From: an uncultured Sulfurovum sp.
GTDB taxonomy: Bacteria; Campylobacterota; Campylobacteria; Campylobacterales; Sulfurovaceae
Assembly (NCBI GenBank): GCA_902727855.1
Contig: CACVAS010000147.1
Span: 109,572-173,571 of the forward strand
DNA: 64,000 nucleotides
Reading direction: 5' to 3'
Every line of letters starts with the position of its first letter. Position 1 is the stretch's first letter. The notes below the pieces were generated by a model that made no database searches, had not been told where the DNA came from, and was given only the letters and a program-made list of their open reading frames with translations. A program made the position numbers and the translations under genes. Shown here piece after piece: positions 36,683 through 45,678 of the stretch.

Positions 36683-37906
36683 ATGAAAATAATAGAAGCA
36701 GACTTCATCTATACACCCAAAGGTTTTATAAAATCAAAAGCCATAGCATTTACGACACAAATAGAAGAGATAGACACCGTAGAAACATTAAAAGAGAAAT
36801 ATCCAGATGCACAAACCATACAAACTAAACCCAACTCCGTACTCTACCCTGGTTTCATCAATACCCATGTACACCTAGAGTTTTCTGCCAATAAAACATC
36901 GCTTAAATATGGCTCGTTCATGCCTTGGCTTGACTCAGTCATTGAACATAGAGAAGACCTTGTTGGGGCATGTAACAATGCCATCATGCAAGAGCAATGT
37001 AATGCAATGATACGGTCTGGCATCACTACATTTGGCGCCATTTCCAGTTTTGGGAATGAACTTGAAGTCTGTGAAAGAACACCTCAAAGAGTTGTTTTTT
37101 TCAATGAACTTATAGGCTCAAACGCACAGTATGCAGACATGCTCTACGGTGATTTTACTGAACGTGTCAATGCTTCCATGTCTTGTGAAGAGAGTTCACG
37201 CATTACGCCTGCGATTGCCATTCATTCACCCTATTCAGTACACCCTATTATTTTGCAAAGGGCTGTGAACTTGGCTAAACAACACACCCTCCCTTTGTCA
37301 GCTCACTTTTTAGAGTCACAAGCGGAAAAAGAGTGGCTAGAGTATGGTGAGGGAGAACTCAAAGGTTTTTTTAAAAAATATTTCAACACGACTACACCAG
37401 TTACAACTATACCTGAGTTTCTACACGCCTTTGACTCCTACCCTACCCATTTTACCCACGCGGTACAAATAGAGACAAGAGGGCTAGAAATTTTGGCTGC
37501 TAAAAATCATTCTATCGCACATTGTCCACGTTCAAACAGATACCTAGGGTGTGGAAGACTTCCTTTAGAAAAACTTCATGATTTAGGCATCAACTACTCT
37601 GTAGCCACCGATGGACTCAGCTCAAATGACTCCTTAAATATCTTCGATGAACTACGTGCTTCACTCATGTTACACCAAGAAATCCCTATAGACATTTTGG
37701 CAAACAAACTCATAGAGTCTGTCACCTCAAACGCAGCAGACATACTAGGTTTAAACATAGGACGCATTGAAAAAGAAAAATCTGCAGATTTTGCAGTACT
37801 CACGCTACCAGAGACACCCAAAAGAGAAGAAGAAATAGCCCTTTGGACTATTTTACATACTAAGGAAGTCTCATCTGTGTTGGTAGATGGGGAGGAAATT
37901 CTGTAA
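36683..37906 (+). CDS. mqnX: aminofutalosine deaminase-family amidohydrolase
   Basis: 407 residues of the amidohydrolase superfamily. The HxH metal site is in NTHVHLEFSA near 61, SAHFLESQAEKEWLE near 212 and HAVQIE near 250 give further ligands, and SVATDGLSSNDSLN near 305 the last Asp. C. jejuni (Cj0067) and H. pylori (HP0267) homologues deaminate 6-amino-6-deoxyfutalosine in the futalosine menaquinone route. The gene next to aroQ matches C. jejuni. GAGG precedes the ATG by 5 bases; the 75-base divergent spacer holds an inverted repeat ATTTTTAGG/CCTAAAAAT (36625-36674). Confidence 0.82.
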   Translation: MKIIEADFIYTPKGFIKSKAIAFTTQIEEIDTVETLKEKYPDAQTIQTKPNSVLYPGFINTHVHLEFSANKTSLKYGSFMPWLDSVIEHREDLVGACNNAIMQEQCNAMIRSGITTFGAISSFGNELEVCERTPQRVVFFNELIGSNAQYADMLYGDFTERVNASMSCEESSRITPAIAIHSPYSVHPIILQRAVNLAKQHTLPLSAHFLESQAEKEWLEYGEGELKGFFKKYFNTTTPVTTIPEFLHAFDSYPTHFTHAVQIETRGLEILAAKNHSIAHCPRSNRYLGCGRLPLEKLHDLGINYSVATDGLSSNDSLNIFDELRASLMLHQEIPIDILANKLIESVTSNAADILGLNIGRIEKEKSADFAVLTLPETPKREEEIALWTILHTKEVSSVLVDGEEIL

Positions 37907-37948
37907 GAGATACAATAGTGAGTTAGATTATTGGTATCCTTGTCTGTA

Positions 37949-38572
37949 TTAGCTATTTTTAAGAGCTTCGTTGACATACTGCCAACGTGGGGAATTGAAC
38001 CAATTTATTGGGTCTAACTCTCTAATAGGTTCTAGCCAATGCACACCATCTTCCAATGCATCCTCTTGAAGAGAATACTTATTGTTTTCTAACTCTTCTT
38101 CAAATTGATCTACTAATTCTTGAATAGAGTTATTTAACTTAAGTGCAACATTCATATCATAATCTAATAAGATAACTTGACCATAGGTTCCATCTTCGGT
38201 TGGATCTAAATCAATACATAATAAGGAAGTTCCATTATCATCTCCAAATGGAATACGTTTGTTACTAAATGTATATTCACGTTTAATTCCTTTATCAGCA
38301 TATTGAAGAGAGTCATTACTAGATGATTCAATCATCCCTAGTTTTGAAATGATCTTTTCAATAGAAGAAAATGAGAATCCATAAAACAAGTTTGCATATT
38401 CATTTTCTTTAAAACCATTGCTACTTAAATACAATGACTTAAATTCAGTAGGTAATTTAGATAAAGTCAAGCTTTCAAGTTCTGAGAATTTTAATATTTC
38501 AACAGGACTTTGAAAGGCCTTTTCAATAAGTGGAGCTTTCACTTGAAGCATTTCTTTTATTTTACTTAGCAT
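37949..38572 (-). CDS. SMI1/KNR4 (SUKH)-family protein
   Basis: 207 residues. The SUKH core runs about 30-165: LTLSKLPTEFKSLYLSSNGF, FYGFSFSSIEKI, RIPFGDDNGTSLLCIDLDP and GQVILLDYD. The acidic C-terminus carries VHWLEP and WFNSPRWQYV. SUKH proteins are common immunity proteins for contact-dependent or polymorphic toxins. No toxin gene is next to it, so this is an orphan immunity candidate or a housekeeping member. AAGGA precedes the ATG. Confidence 0.75.
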   Translation of the reverse strand: MLSKIKEMLQVKAPLIEKAFQSPVEILKFSELESLTLSKLPTEFKSLYLSSNGFKENEYANLFYGFSFSSIEKIISKLGMIESSSNDSLQYADKGIKREYTFSNKRIPFGDDNGTSLLCIDLDPTEDGTYGQVILLDYDMNVALKLNNSIQELVDQFEEELENNKYSLQEDALEDGVHWLEPIRELDPINWFNSPRWQYVNEALKNS

Positions 38573-38737
38573 ATGTAATCCTTTTTATGACTAACTATTT
38601 ATTAGAGGAGAAAATCTCCTACTATTGATCTCTTTTTTACTATTAATATATCAAAGAAATCTGACTATTTGAAAGATATTCGCATCTTTTTATTCTTATA
38701 AAAATTCAACAGTTGTAGCTGATGACCAATCTAAAAT

Positions 38738-39997
38738 CTAAAGCTCTTGTGCAGCTTCTAAAAAGTCTTCAGCGATAACCGTTGGGTCTTCTAAGCCTAT
38801 GGAGACGCGTATTAAGCCATCTGTGACACCTAAAAACTTACGTGTCTCTGCATCAAAGTCAGAGTAAATGGTACTTTGCATATGTAGTGCTAGGGTTCTG
38901 TTGTCTCCTATGTTTGCTGTTTGTGTGACAAGAATAAGTGCATTGAGTAGTTTAAAGGCATTCTCTTTTGTACCACAATCTAAAGTGAGTAGAGGTCCAC
39001 AACCATCTGGGAAGTCAGAGAGGTAACGTGCATTATCAGGGCTAGACACTAAACATGGGTGGTTAACCGTTACCCCTTTAGGAAGTTTTTGCTCTAATTG
39101 ATTGGCTATGGTCTCTACAGACTTATTGACTCTTTCTACACGTAAAGAGAGGGTTTCTAAGCCTATCATAGTCATAAATGAGCCAAAGGCATTGGCGGTC
39201 ATACCATAGTCACGAATCGCTCTTTTTTTACAAATAGGTATAAACGCTTTTTTGCCCATTTTTTTAACAATTTTATGCACATCTGCATACTTCTCATGGA
39301 GTAGTTTATCATCTTGCGGGTCTACTTCTCTAAAGACAGCTATACCTCCAAGTGCAGCAGAGTGTCCAGACATATTTTTAGTACTTGAATGTACCACAAT
39401 ATCTGCACCCATTTCAAGTGGTCTTAAAAGTAGTGGCGTAGCCGTATTGTCTATCATCACGAGGGTATCATACTGATTACAAAGGTCTATAATGCCTTGC
39501 ACATCTGGCAAAGTTAAAGAGGGGTTACCTACAGATTCAAAAAGAACCATTTTTACGCCACTTTTTAGCTTATTCTCTATATGTGTAAAATCATTGACTT
39601 CACAAAAACTATTGCTCACACCAAAACGTGAAAGGGTCTCATTGACGAGTGAATAGGTACCGCCAAAAAAACCACCTATACAAAGTATTTCATCGCCTGC
39701 AGATAAAAATGCAGTACATACCATGGAAATAGCACCCATGCCTGAAGAGGTTGCTATAGCACCAAAACCACCTTCTACTTTTGCTACTATGGACTCAAGT
39801 TTTGCATTGGTTGGGTTTCCTACCCTTGCATACAGTGGCTTATTGACCTGTGCAGAAAATATCCCTTCTGCTTGCTCGGCATCTTCATAACCAAACGCTG
39901 CTGAGGGTGTGATGGTCGGTGCTATGGGGCCTACTTTAGAGCCAACATTTTGCACAAGTAGTGTATTGAAGTGATTAAAGTCTGTCTTGTTGTTCAT
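38738..39997 (-). CDS. PLP-dependent Cys/Met metabolism enzyme (MetY-like O-acetylhomoserine sulfhydrylase)
   Basis: 419 residues. N-terminal PIAPTITPSAAFGYED, YARVGNPTNAKLE, ATSSGMGAISM (PLP phosphate loop), LFESVGNPSLTLPD, VMIDNTATP and the PLP lysine in VVHSSTKNMSGHSA near 210. The length and the 210-region fit O-acetylhomoserine sulfhydrylases; methionine gamma-lyase or cystathionine gamma-synthase cannot be excluded. It is the last gene of an operon led by a DUF4395 protein and an Rrf2 regulator, so sulfur supply probably controls it. Confidence 0.85.
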   Translation of the reverse strand: MNNKTDFNHFNTLLVQNVGSKVGPIAPTITPSAAFGYEDAEQAEGIFSAQVNKPLYARVGNPTNAKLESIVAKVEGGFGAIATSSGMGAISMVCTAFLSAGDEILCIGGFFGGTYSLVNETLSRFGVSNSFCEVNDFTHIENKLKSGVKMVLFESVGNPSLTLPDVQGIIDLCNQYDTLVMIDNTATPLLLRPLEMGADIVVHSSTKNMSGHSAALGGIAVFREVDPQDDKLLHEKYADVHKIVKKMGKKAFIPICKKRAIRDYGMTANAFGSFMTMIGLETLSLRVERVNKSVETIANQLEQKLPKGVTVNHPCLVSSPDNARYLSDFPDGCGPLLTLDCGTKENAFKLLNALILVTQTANIGDNRTLALHMQSTIYSDFDAETRKFLGVTDGLIRVSIGLEDPTVIAEDFLEAAQEL

Positions 39998-40005
39998 ATG
40001 GTTTC

Positions 40006-40419
40006 CTAAATCGTATAGTTGAGTACTTTATTTGCTTGCAGTTGATAATTTTTAAGTTCAGATAAGGGTATGTTAAAAGCCTCTGTAATCTTATTTCTCA
40101 CATCATCCCAAAATAATCTTAACCCCGGATCATCTGTTTTACACACATCTGAAAAACTGTCTGATTCGAGTATCAATATAATATCTTTTAATGTCACATC
40201 TTTTAAATCGCAAGAGAGTTTATAGCCACCGTAAGCACCTTTAATACTGGTTAAAAGACTTTTCTTTTTAAGTTCAAGCAGTATCTGTTCTAAAAAGTTT
40301 TGTGGTATGTTTGCATTGGCTGCAATCTCTTTAATTTTTAGAACATTACCATTTTGATGTTTACTTAGCTCTTGCATTGCTGCAACTGCATAGACTGTCT
40401 TATTTGAAATTCCTATCAT
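40006..40419 (-). CDS. Rrf2-family transcriptional regulator (CymR-like)
   Basis: 137 residues. A winged helix-turn-helix spans about 5-80 (ISNKTVYAVAAMQELS, LKIKEIAANANIPQNFLEQILLELKKKSLL, GAYGGYKLS). Only one Cys (SDVCKTDD near 102) is present, so it lacks the three-Cys cluster site of IscR and resembles CymR, the cysteine-metabolism repressor. It overlaps the DUF4395 gene by 20 bases and precedes the MetY-like gene by 8 bases. It may bind the twin palindromes upstream of the operon. Confidence 0.85.
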   Translation of the reverse strand: MIGISNKTVYAVAAMQELSKHQNGNVLKIKEIAANANIPQNFLEQILLELKKKSLLTSIKGAYGGYKLSCDLKDVTLKDIILILESDSFSDVCKTDDPGLRLFWDDVRNKITEAFNIPLSELKNYQLQANKVLNYTI

Positions 40420-40873
40420 CGCTCAAAAATCCTTTTGCTAACTCTATGGCGTAGTATATCTTACATCCTATACAAAAATCGAATAGTGTTTCAAACAGTG
40501 CACACACAAGTAAAATTGTAGCCAATGTCGTAGCTAACATACTAAGACCAGCACTCAGTAAAAGTACTAAAATAAAAGAGATAATAAGTCCCAAATAAAG
40601 CGCGAAACGCTTAGGTGATTCATCACAAAGCTTTGGGGCTACTCCCCAAGTAGATAAAATAAAATGTGCCACAAAATTAAATGGACTCAACTTTGCATAG
40701 CGTAACGTTCTTACGGCAAAATCGAACAAAAGTACTAAAGCAAAAGAGAGTGCATTTGTGTAAAGAAACAGCATGGTAAAGAGTGCTACTTGTAGTGATA
40801 TAATTCTGACCATATTGGCATCTACTCTACGAGCAGAAATAGGACATGATGCAGCTAACATTTTACGAGACAT
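40400..40873 (-). CDS. DUF4395 integral membrane protein
   Basis: 157 residues with four predicted membrane helices. Near the N-terminus SCPISARRVDANMVRI and near the C-terminus CIGCKIYYAIE provide the Cys motifs typical of DUF4395 proteins, often found with thioredoxin or sulfur genes. First gene of an operon with an Rrf2 regulator and a sulfhydrylase, so a role in sulfur-compound transport or redox is possible; no activity is established. Confidence 0.78.
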   Translation of the reverse strand: MSRKMLAASCPISARRVDANMVRIISLQVALFTMLFLYTNALSFALVLLFDFAVRTLRYAKLSPFNFVAHFILSTWGVAPKLCDESPKRFALYLGLIISFILVLLLSAGLSMLATTLATILLVCALFETLFDFCIGCKIYYAIELAKGFLSDDRNFK

Positions 40874-40933
40874 AGTATATAGTTCCTTAATACTTTAGAA
40901 AATAGGTTAAAAAATTACCTTAAATTAAAGAAG

Positions 40934-40962
40934 ATTCTAACTGAAAATATTTTTAATGTCAA
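40934..40962 (-). promoter_or_regulatory. strong sigma-70 promoter of the DUF4395-rrf2-metY operon
   Basis: On the minus strand TTGACA (40962-40957), exactly 17 bases, then TAGAAT (40939-40934). A consensus -35 is unusual for Campylobacterota, whose promoters seldom have one. Transcript would start about 40927, 54 bases before the DUF4395 ATG. Confidence 0.75.
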
Positions 40963-40963
40963 G

Positions 40964-40996
40964 TAAATCTATAGATTTAAAAAGATTTAAATCTTT
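40964..40996. promoter_or_regulatory. two adjacent 16-bp palindromes, probable operator
   Basis: TAAATCTATAGATTTA (40964-40979) and AAAGATTTAAATCTTT (40981-40996) are each perfect palindromes, one base apart, built from the same half-site AGATTT/AAATCT. They abut the -35 of the DUF4395 operon promoter and run into the last codons of the EnvC-like gene. Best candidate ligand is the Rrf2 regulator encoded in that operon. They could instead form a weak hairpin at the end of the EnvC-like gene, but no T-run follows. Confidence 0.6.
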
Positions 40997-42366
40997 ATGA
41001 GCTTAAGTGGGTTAATGTGCTTAGAGTTTTTTGTTGCTTGAAACATTAACTTACTAGCAACTTTACCTACAATGTACCCTTTTTTTATTTTAGAACCTAC
41101 TTGAATGTTGGGTGCAATTTTTGACAGTCCAGCATACACTGTATGCATCTTACCACTATGTGCAACTACGACTACTTTCCCTAACATACTACTTTTACCA
41201 GCAAACACAACCTTACCATTTAAAATATTTTTGACTTTAGCATTAGATGATGGCGCCTTAAGTGTAATGGACTCATTGAAAATTTTAATTTTATAGATAG
41301 GATCTATATACGTACCAAATTTTTTAATGAGTTTTGCACCAGCCAAAGGTGAAATTGTCTTATTACCCTTATAGGCATATGTCTTTGATTTTTTATACGA
41401 TGAGTGTACTTTCCTTACTTTAGGGCTTTTTTTATAGACTTTTGTTTGTGCTCTACGTGAAGCTTCTTTTGCCTTTTTTGCCGCTAGTCTGGCTGCTTTT
41501 TTAGCTTTATCTGTCTTGGCTCGTTTTACAGCTTCTTTTGCTTCTCTTGCCTTCTTTTTTGCTAAAGCTTTAAGTTTACGTACTTTACGTTTATGCTCTT
41601 TTTCTAAGCGAATGGCTTCTCTTTTTTCTTTAGCACGTTTACGTGACTTCTTCACCTCTTTTTTATGTAAAATATTGAGTTTTGCCAACGTATTTCTTAA
41701 TGAACTCTGTTTATTAACCAAAGCATCTAATTTTTTTTCATACACTTCTTCATTTTTAGCAAGTTTTAAAAGTGTTTTCTCTTTTGCAAGTTTTTCCTGT
41801 GTATAGGCATCTCGTTTCTTTTCAATCACAGCAATAGACTTTTTAAGTTTTCTCTGTTCAAGTACTTTACTTTGCTTACTTTTTTCAAGTCCAGAGATGT
41901 CTTTTTTCAATACTTCTAACTCTTGAGCATTGTGCTTTTTATATGCCTTATAGACTTCATAAGAGATGATAGAGTTTTGTGTAGGTGTACCAATCTGCTC
42001 CATAGCCAATATCACAGAAAATTGTTTAGAGAGTAAAGAGACAAAAAGTTCTTGTTTTTTAGCTATCTCTGTACTTGTAAGCATAAGCACTTCTTCTGAA
42101 GCACCAAGTTCAGACTTTAAACCGTTATACTCTTTTTCGTACTTTGCATACTCTTCAGAAAGATGCTCTAAGTTAGCATCAATTTTTTCTATATCAACTT
42201 CTGCACTTTTGATTTGATTTGCAATTTTGTCTAGTTTTTTACTGGCTTTTTTCTTTGCACTGTTCGTAGCTGACAAATCTTGTTTAGAACTCTTTATTTT
42301 ACTACTTGTACTTTCAGCATAGAGTACAGAAGTAAATACTAGAACCCAAACAATTAAAAATCTCAC
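40987..42366 (-). CDS. EnvC-like murein hydrolase activator (coiled coil plus degenerate LytM)
   Basis: 459 residues, GTG start overlapping the ftsX stop (GTGA). A signal peptide (FLIVWVLVFTSVLYA) is followed by long coiled coils (about 25-230), a Lys/Arg/Ala-rich segment (about 235-310) and an M23/LytM domain from about 335. The zinc ligands are gone: FGTYIDPIYKIKI replaces H-x3-D, and HTVYAGLSKI replaces the HxH motif. That matches EnvC/NlpD-type activators, which switch on amidases without cutting murein. FtsEX next door is the known EnvC partner. Confidence 0.85.
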   Translation of the reverse strand: MRFLIVWVLVFTSVLYAESTSSKIKSSKQDLSATNSAKKKASKKLDKIANQIKSAEVDIEKIDANLEHLSEEYAKYEKEYNGLKSELGASEEVLMLTSTEIAKKQELFVSLLSKQFSVILAMEQIGTPTQNSIISYEVYKAYKKHNAQELEVLKKDISGLEKSKQSKVLEQRKLKKSIAVIEKKRDAYTQEKLAKEKTLLKLAKNEEVYEKKLDALVNKQSSLRNTLAKLNILHKKEVKKSRKRAKEKREAIRLEKEHKRKVRKLKALAKKKAREAKEAVKRAKTDKAKKAARLAAKKAKEASRRAQTKVYKKSPKVRKVHSSYKKSKTYAYKGNKTISPLAGAKLIKKFGTYIDPIYKIKIFNESITLKAPSSNAKVKNILNGKVVFAGKSSMLGKVVVVAHSGKMHTVYAGLSKIAPNIQVGSKIKKGYIVGKVASKLMFQATKNSKHINPLKLIKI

Positions 42367-43178
42367 TCTTCTATCCCTTTCATTGTCAATACCACAAAGA
42401 ATACAGCCACACTAACAATAAATAAAGAAGATGCCAATAAAATAGCAACATCTAACAGTTCAAAAAGCGCTGGTTGGTTTTGTACCAAAATATCTATGCC
42501 ACTGTTAACTGCCCACTGATACTTAATAAAAAGGAACGAAAGCGTGGTAATAATAGTAGCAACAAAAGCATCTATCAAGGCTACTTTAAACAGTACCCCT
42601 GAACGCAACATGAGAGGTGCACCAAAAATCTCCATCACTTGCATACGCTCTTCATGTGCGTATTTCCATATTTCCATCTGTTTAATAATGAGGAAAAGGC
42701 TTATCATTGCCATGAATCCTATAAACATTTTTAAGATAAATTTAATGAAGGAAAACAGTCTATAAGACGAACTATAGCTACTTCCAAATGTCTCTACCTT
42801 TTGTATTTTTTCATCGGCTTCTAGATCATTCTTTATCTCTTCTAAAACGGAGGTATCTAAATATGCATCTAAACTAAGCGTGTAAAAGTATGGCAGTGAA
42901 GAGAGTATCTCTTTTGAAGAACTTTTACTCACACCTTTGGCTATTTTTGAGACTATGTTTTTACGCTCTATTTGTTCTGAGCTTTTGACATGTTTATTGA
43001 GTATTTGTAAACTTGAAAGCTCTACAGGCTCTTTACTTACAAGTAACATAGAATAGCCGTCTTTAAGTCCTTGCTCGTAAGAGTCCGTCGTACGGTCAAA
43101 AACCAAATAAAACTCAATTCCAAACAATATAGCTATCAAAGGCATGATAAACATTAAATGGTTTTTAATGAACTTCAT
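42363..43178 (-). CDS. ftsX: cell division ABC transporter permease FtsX
   Basis: 271 residues from the ATG at 43178, with GGAGG 5 bases upstream. N-terminal membrane helix, a periplasmic extracellular-loop domain (about 35-155), and three further helices, the FtsX topology. No substrate transport is expected; it relays FtsE ATP hydrolysis to the EnvC-like activator in the periplasm. Overlaps ftsE and the EnvC-like gene. Confidence 0.88.
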   Translation of the reverse strand: MKFIKNHLMFIMPLIAILFGIEFYLVFDRTTDSYEQGLKDGYSMLLVSKEPVELSSLQILNKHVKSSEQIERKNIVSKIAKGVSKSSSKEILSSLPYFYTLSLDAYLDTSVLEEIKNDLEADEKIQKVETFGSSYSSSYRLFSFIKFILKMFIGFMAMISLFLIIKQMEIWKYAHEERMQVMEIFGAPLMLRSGVLFKVALIDAFVATIITTLSFLFIKYQWAVNSGIDILVQNQPALFELLDVAILLASSLFIVSVAVFFVVLTMKGIEE

Positions 43179-43839
43179 AAATACCTCCATTTTCTATAAT
43201 GAAATGTCTATAAGGCAAAGAAAAAACCGATGGTATCTTGTGTGTCACAACCAATACCGTTGTTTCAAGTTGTTCACATGCATTCTCCATCAAATCCCAA
43301 ATAACATTTGATGAATAGTCATCAAGGTTACCCGTAGGCTCATCTGCTAAGATAACCACTGGGTTTTTAGATAAAGCACGTGCAACACCTACACGTTGTT
43401 GTTCCCCACCAGAGAGTTCCAGAGGATACCTGTCTGCATGGTCAGCTAACTTGACATGATTTAAGAGTCTTTGTGCTTGTGTATTTTGTACATCGACCGA
43501 ATAACCAGCTATCATCAAAGGTAAAACAACATTTTTAGAAACTGTCCATTCATTGACAAGCTTATAGTCTTGAAATATAATACCCAAGTGTGTACGTAGC
43601 TCTTGTAGTTTTTTAGGAGTAGTATTCGCTAAATCAATACCACCAACCACAAGGTTTCCCTCAGATGCTTTGAGTTGACCATAAAGTGCTTTTAAAAGTG
43701 TTGATTTTCCTGAACCACTAGGTCCGGTTATAAAAACGAAGTCACCTTTTTTTATATTAAAACTTGCATCTTTAATAATCTCATGCTCACCATTATTATA
43801 CGAAAGGCTCAGATGTGAAGCTGAAATAACATTAGACAT
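43165..43839 (-). CDS. ftsE: cell division ATP-binding protein FtsE
   Basis: 224 residues. Walker [17 protein letters not shown] near 39, Q-loop [15 protein letters not shown], signature [15 protein letters not shown], Walker [15 protein letters not shown] and switch His in VTHK. Cytoplasmic ATPase of FtsEX. Same order as C. jejuni Cj1277c-Cj1275c. Confidence 0.92.
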   Translation of the reverse strand: MSNVISASHLSLSYNNGEHEIIKDASFNIKKGDFVFITGPSGSGKSTLLKALYGQLKASEGNLVVGGIDLANTTPKKLQELRTHLGIIFQDYKLVNEWTVSKNVVLPLMIAGYSVDVQNTQAQRLLNHVKLADHADRYPLELSGGEQQRVGVARALSKNPVVILADEPTGNLDDYSSNVIWDLMENACEQLETTVLVVTHKIPSVFSLPYRHFIIENGGIYEVH

Positions 43840-45004
43840 TCAATAACTCCATTATTTTCTGGTGTGCTTTGTGGTTCACTTCTGTTTTAACAGGAGGTGA
43901 CACAAAGTATCTACACGATGTTTTACTTATCATAATATATTTGTGTTCTGGTCTATCAAAAGAGCCAAAAGCACACTTTATCAGTAAGGTATCATCTTCT
44001 GTTTTAAAGACTCTTTCAAAGTGCACAAAATAGTCATCAAACACCAATGCTTTTTTTGATAATCTAGATTCAAGTCCATTTCTATATTTTACAATATTAA
44101 AATTAAAGTCCCATGCTCTATTTTTTTCTTTGGAGACTTCTTTAGAGCGTACATACACATCGTAAATGTCTTTTTCTTGACGTTTCCACCGTGCTTCATA
44201 TTTAGAAGTAATTTCCAAGTCTTCATTTTTACGTACTTCAACCTCTGTTTTGGGTACAGAGAAAAACGTTTCTAACGCGTACCAAAAGTATTTATCTGAG
44301 TCGGTACGAAGTTCTAAGCGTCCTCTTGGACTAAGCACACGCATAGACTCATCTAAAAAGCTTTTACTTATCACCCTTCTAGCAGGCTTTTTGTCCCATG
44401 GAACAGGAAAGTGTACAAATATTTTTTCACAAATATTAGAAGGCAACATCTCTAAAAACAGCCTTGCATCATAGTTGACAACCCATACATTTTCTAAGTT
44501 TTGTAACTCTATTTGCTTGAGTACCTGTTGCGCAGAAGGTGTATGTATCTCCAACCCTATAAAGAGCGTATCTGGGTTTTGTTGTGCCTGATAGAGTAAA
44601 TGTTTTCCAGAGCCAAAACCCACCTCAACAGAAATTTTCTTCTTTGTATAGATAATATGATCAAAATCTTCAATTTTTTTAAAGTACTTTGAGGAAAGTG
44701 GTGCTTTTGTATTTGATATGGCTATATTTGAACTTAAAATCTCTAAGTCCAGTTCAGTTGACACTTTTGACAATGCCTCTTTGAGTATATTGACTTTAAG
44801 CGGTCTGGTCACTTTGTCATATTTAAGTAGACATACTTTCTCATCTTCTTTTATTTGAAGTAAAAACTCTTCACCAAGATGTTCTATACCTATAATCTCA
44901 TCTGAACTTGTAAGTGACTTTGCGTGAAATGTCATAAGTTCACTTTTTCCTAAACGTTGAGCGACTCTACTGGTATCAAACGATCCTATTTTTAAATGTG
45001 GCAC
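43832..45004 (-). CDS. trmB: tRNA (guanine-N7)-methyltransferase, long epsilonproteobacterial form
   Basis: 390 residues, GTG start (AGGAT 5 bases upstream). The family core begins after about 120 extra residues: EVGFGSGKHLLYQAQQNPD (SAM motif I), FIGLEIHTPSAQQVL, NVWVVNYDARLFLEML and KIFVHFPVPWDKKPARR. About 140 residues follow the core. The extended ends are typical of Campylobacterota TrmB. It methylates G46 of tRNA. Overlaps ftsE by 8 bases. Confidence 0.92.
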   Translation of the reverse strand: MPHLKIGSFDTSRVAQRLGKSELMTFHAKSLTSSDEIIGIEHLGEEFLLQIKEDEKVCLLKYDKVTRPLKVNILKEALSKVSTELDLEILSSNIAISNTKAPLSSKYFKKIEDFDHIIYTKKKISVEVGFGSGKHLLYQAQQNPDTLFIGLEIHTPSAQQVLKQIELQNLENVWVVNYDARLFLEMLPSNICEKIFVHFPVPWDKKPARRVISKSFLDESMRVLSPRGRLELRTDSDKYFWYALETFFSVPKTEVEVRKNEDLEITSKYEARWKRQEKDIYDVYVRSKEVSKEKNRAWDFNFNIVKYRNGLESRLSKKALVFDDYFVHFERVFKTEDDTLLIKCAFGSFDRPEHKYIMISKTSCRYFVSPPVKTEVNHKAHQKIMELLNV

Positions 45005-45012
45005 TATCTATC

Positions 45013-45678
45013 CTAAAGTGAAATAGCCATAGTTTTACTAGGCTGCATCAAAGCATTGTCATAACGTTTAGCGATAATACGGTATTTATAGTGATTCCCA
45101 GAGTGGATAAAGGTATCGACATACTCAGCTGCTATATGTCCTTTAACCTCTCCTATGGCTTTCCATTGGCTGTTATTCATAGAACGCTCAACGATATATC
45201 TGTTCACACTTTGGTTCGCATGTGGACGCCACAAAAGCTTTACAACAGTAGGTGCAACTTGTATTACTTGCGCAAAACTTACCCCTGCTTCTGCTGTTCT
45301 TGTTTTTACATTTAAAAGTGCACCATGGTTAGACTCTTTTCCTAAACTAAATGTCGTAAAAGTATAAACGTACTCTGTATTTTGTTTAGCAGTGTTATCT
45401 ACAAAGTGTGTGGCATACACACTGTCTACTGACCCTACCCTTTTAAAGCCTAGAGTACCTTGAGATGGGTACCCTCTATAGATGTTTACACCATGGATAC
45501 GGCTATCTTCTAGTTTTTTCCATTCAAAACCTACAGAGGTTTGCATAGGCAGTGCACGTACCTGAGTGATGGTCTCTAACGTTCTGTCTTTTTCGTAAAT
45601 GATGGCACCTTTTATAGTACCACATCCACTAAAGATGATTGAAGTTACTACCAAGAGTGAGAGGGTTAATTTTTTCAT
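45013..45678 (-). CDS. fibronectin type III domain lipoprotein
   Basis: 221 residues from the ATG at 45678 (AAGG 8 bases upstream). Signal peptide with lipobox IFSGC. Two fn3-like domains: about 38-125 (QTSVGFEWKKLEDSRIHGVNIYR, FVDNTAKQNTEYVYTFTTF) and about 130-215 (PTVVKLLWRPHANQSVNRYIVER, YVDTFIHSGNHYKYRIIA). Counterpart of C. jejuni Cj1279c by position and domain. Its first 50 bases overlap the end of the pseudouridine synthase gene. Surface or periplasmic role unknown. Confidence 0.82.
   Translation of the reverse strand: MKKLTLSLLVVTSIIFSGCGTIKGAIIYEKDRTLETITQVRALPMQTSVGFEWKKLEDSRIHGVNIYRGYPSQGTLGFKRVGSVDSVYATHFVDNTAKQNTEYVYTFTTFSLGKESNHGALLNVKTRTAEAGVSFAQVIQVAPTVVKLLWRPHANQSVNRYIVERSMNNSQWKAIGEVKGHIAAEYVDTFIHSGNHYKYRIIAKRYDNALMQPSKTMAISL

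Noticed and set aside
38605..38625. AGGAGA/TCTCCT stem between the MetY-like gene and the SUKH gene as a terminator.
   Set aside because: On the transcribed strand no T-run follows the stem.
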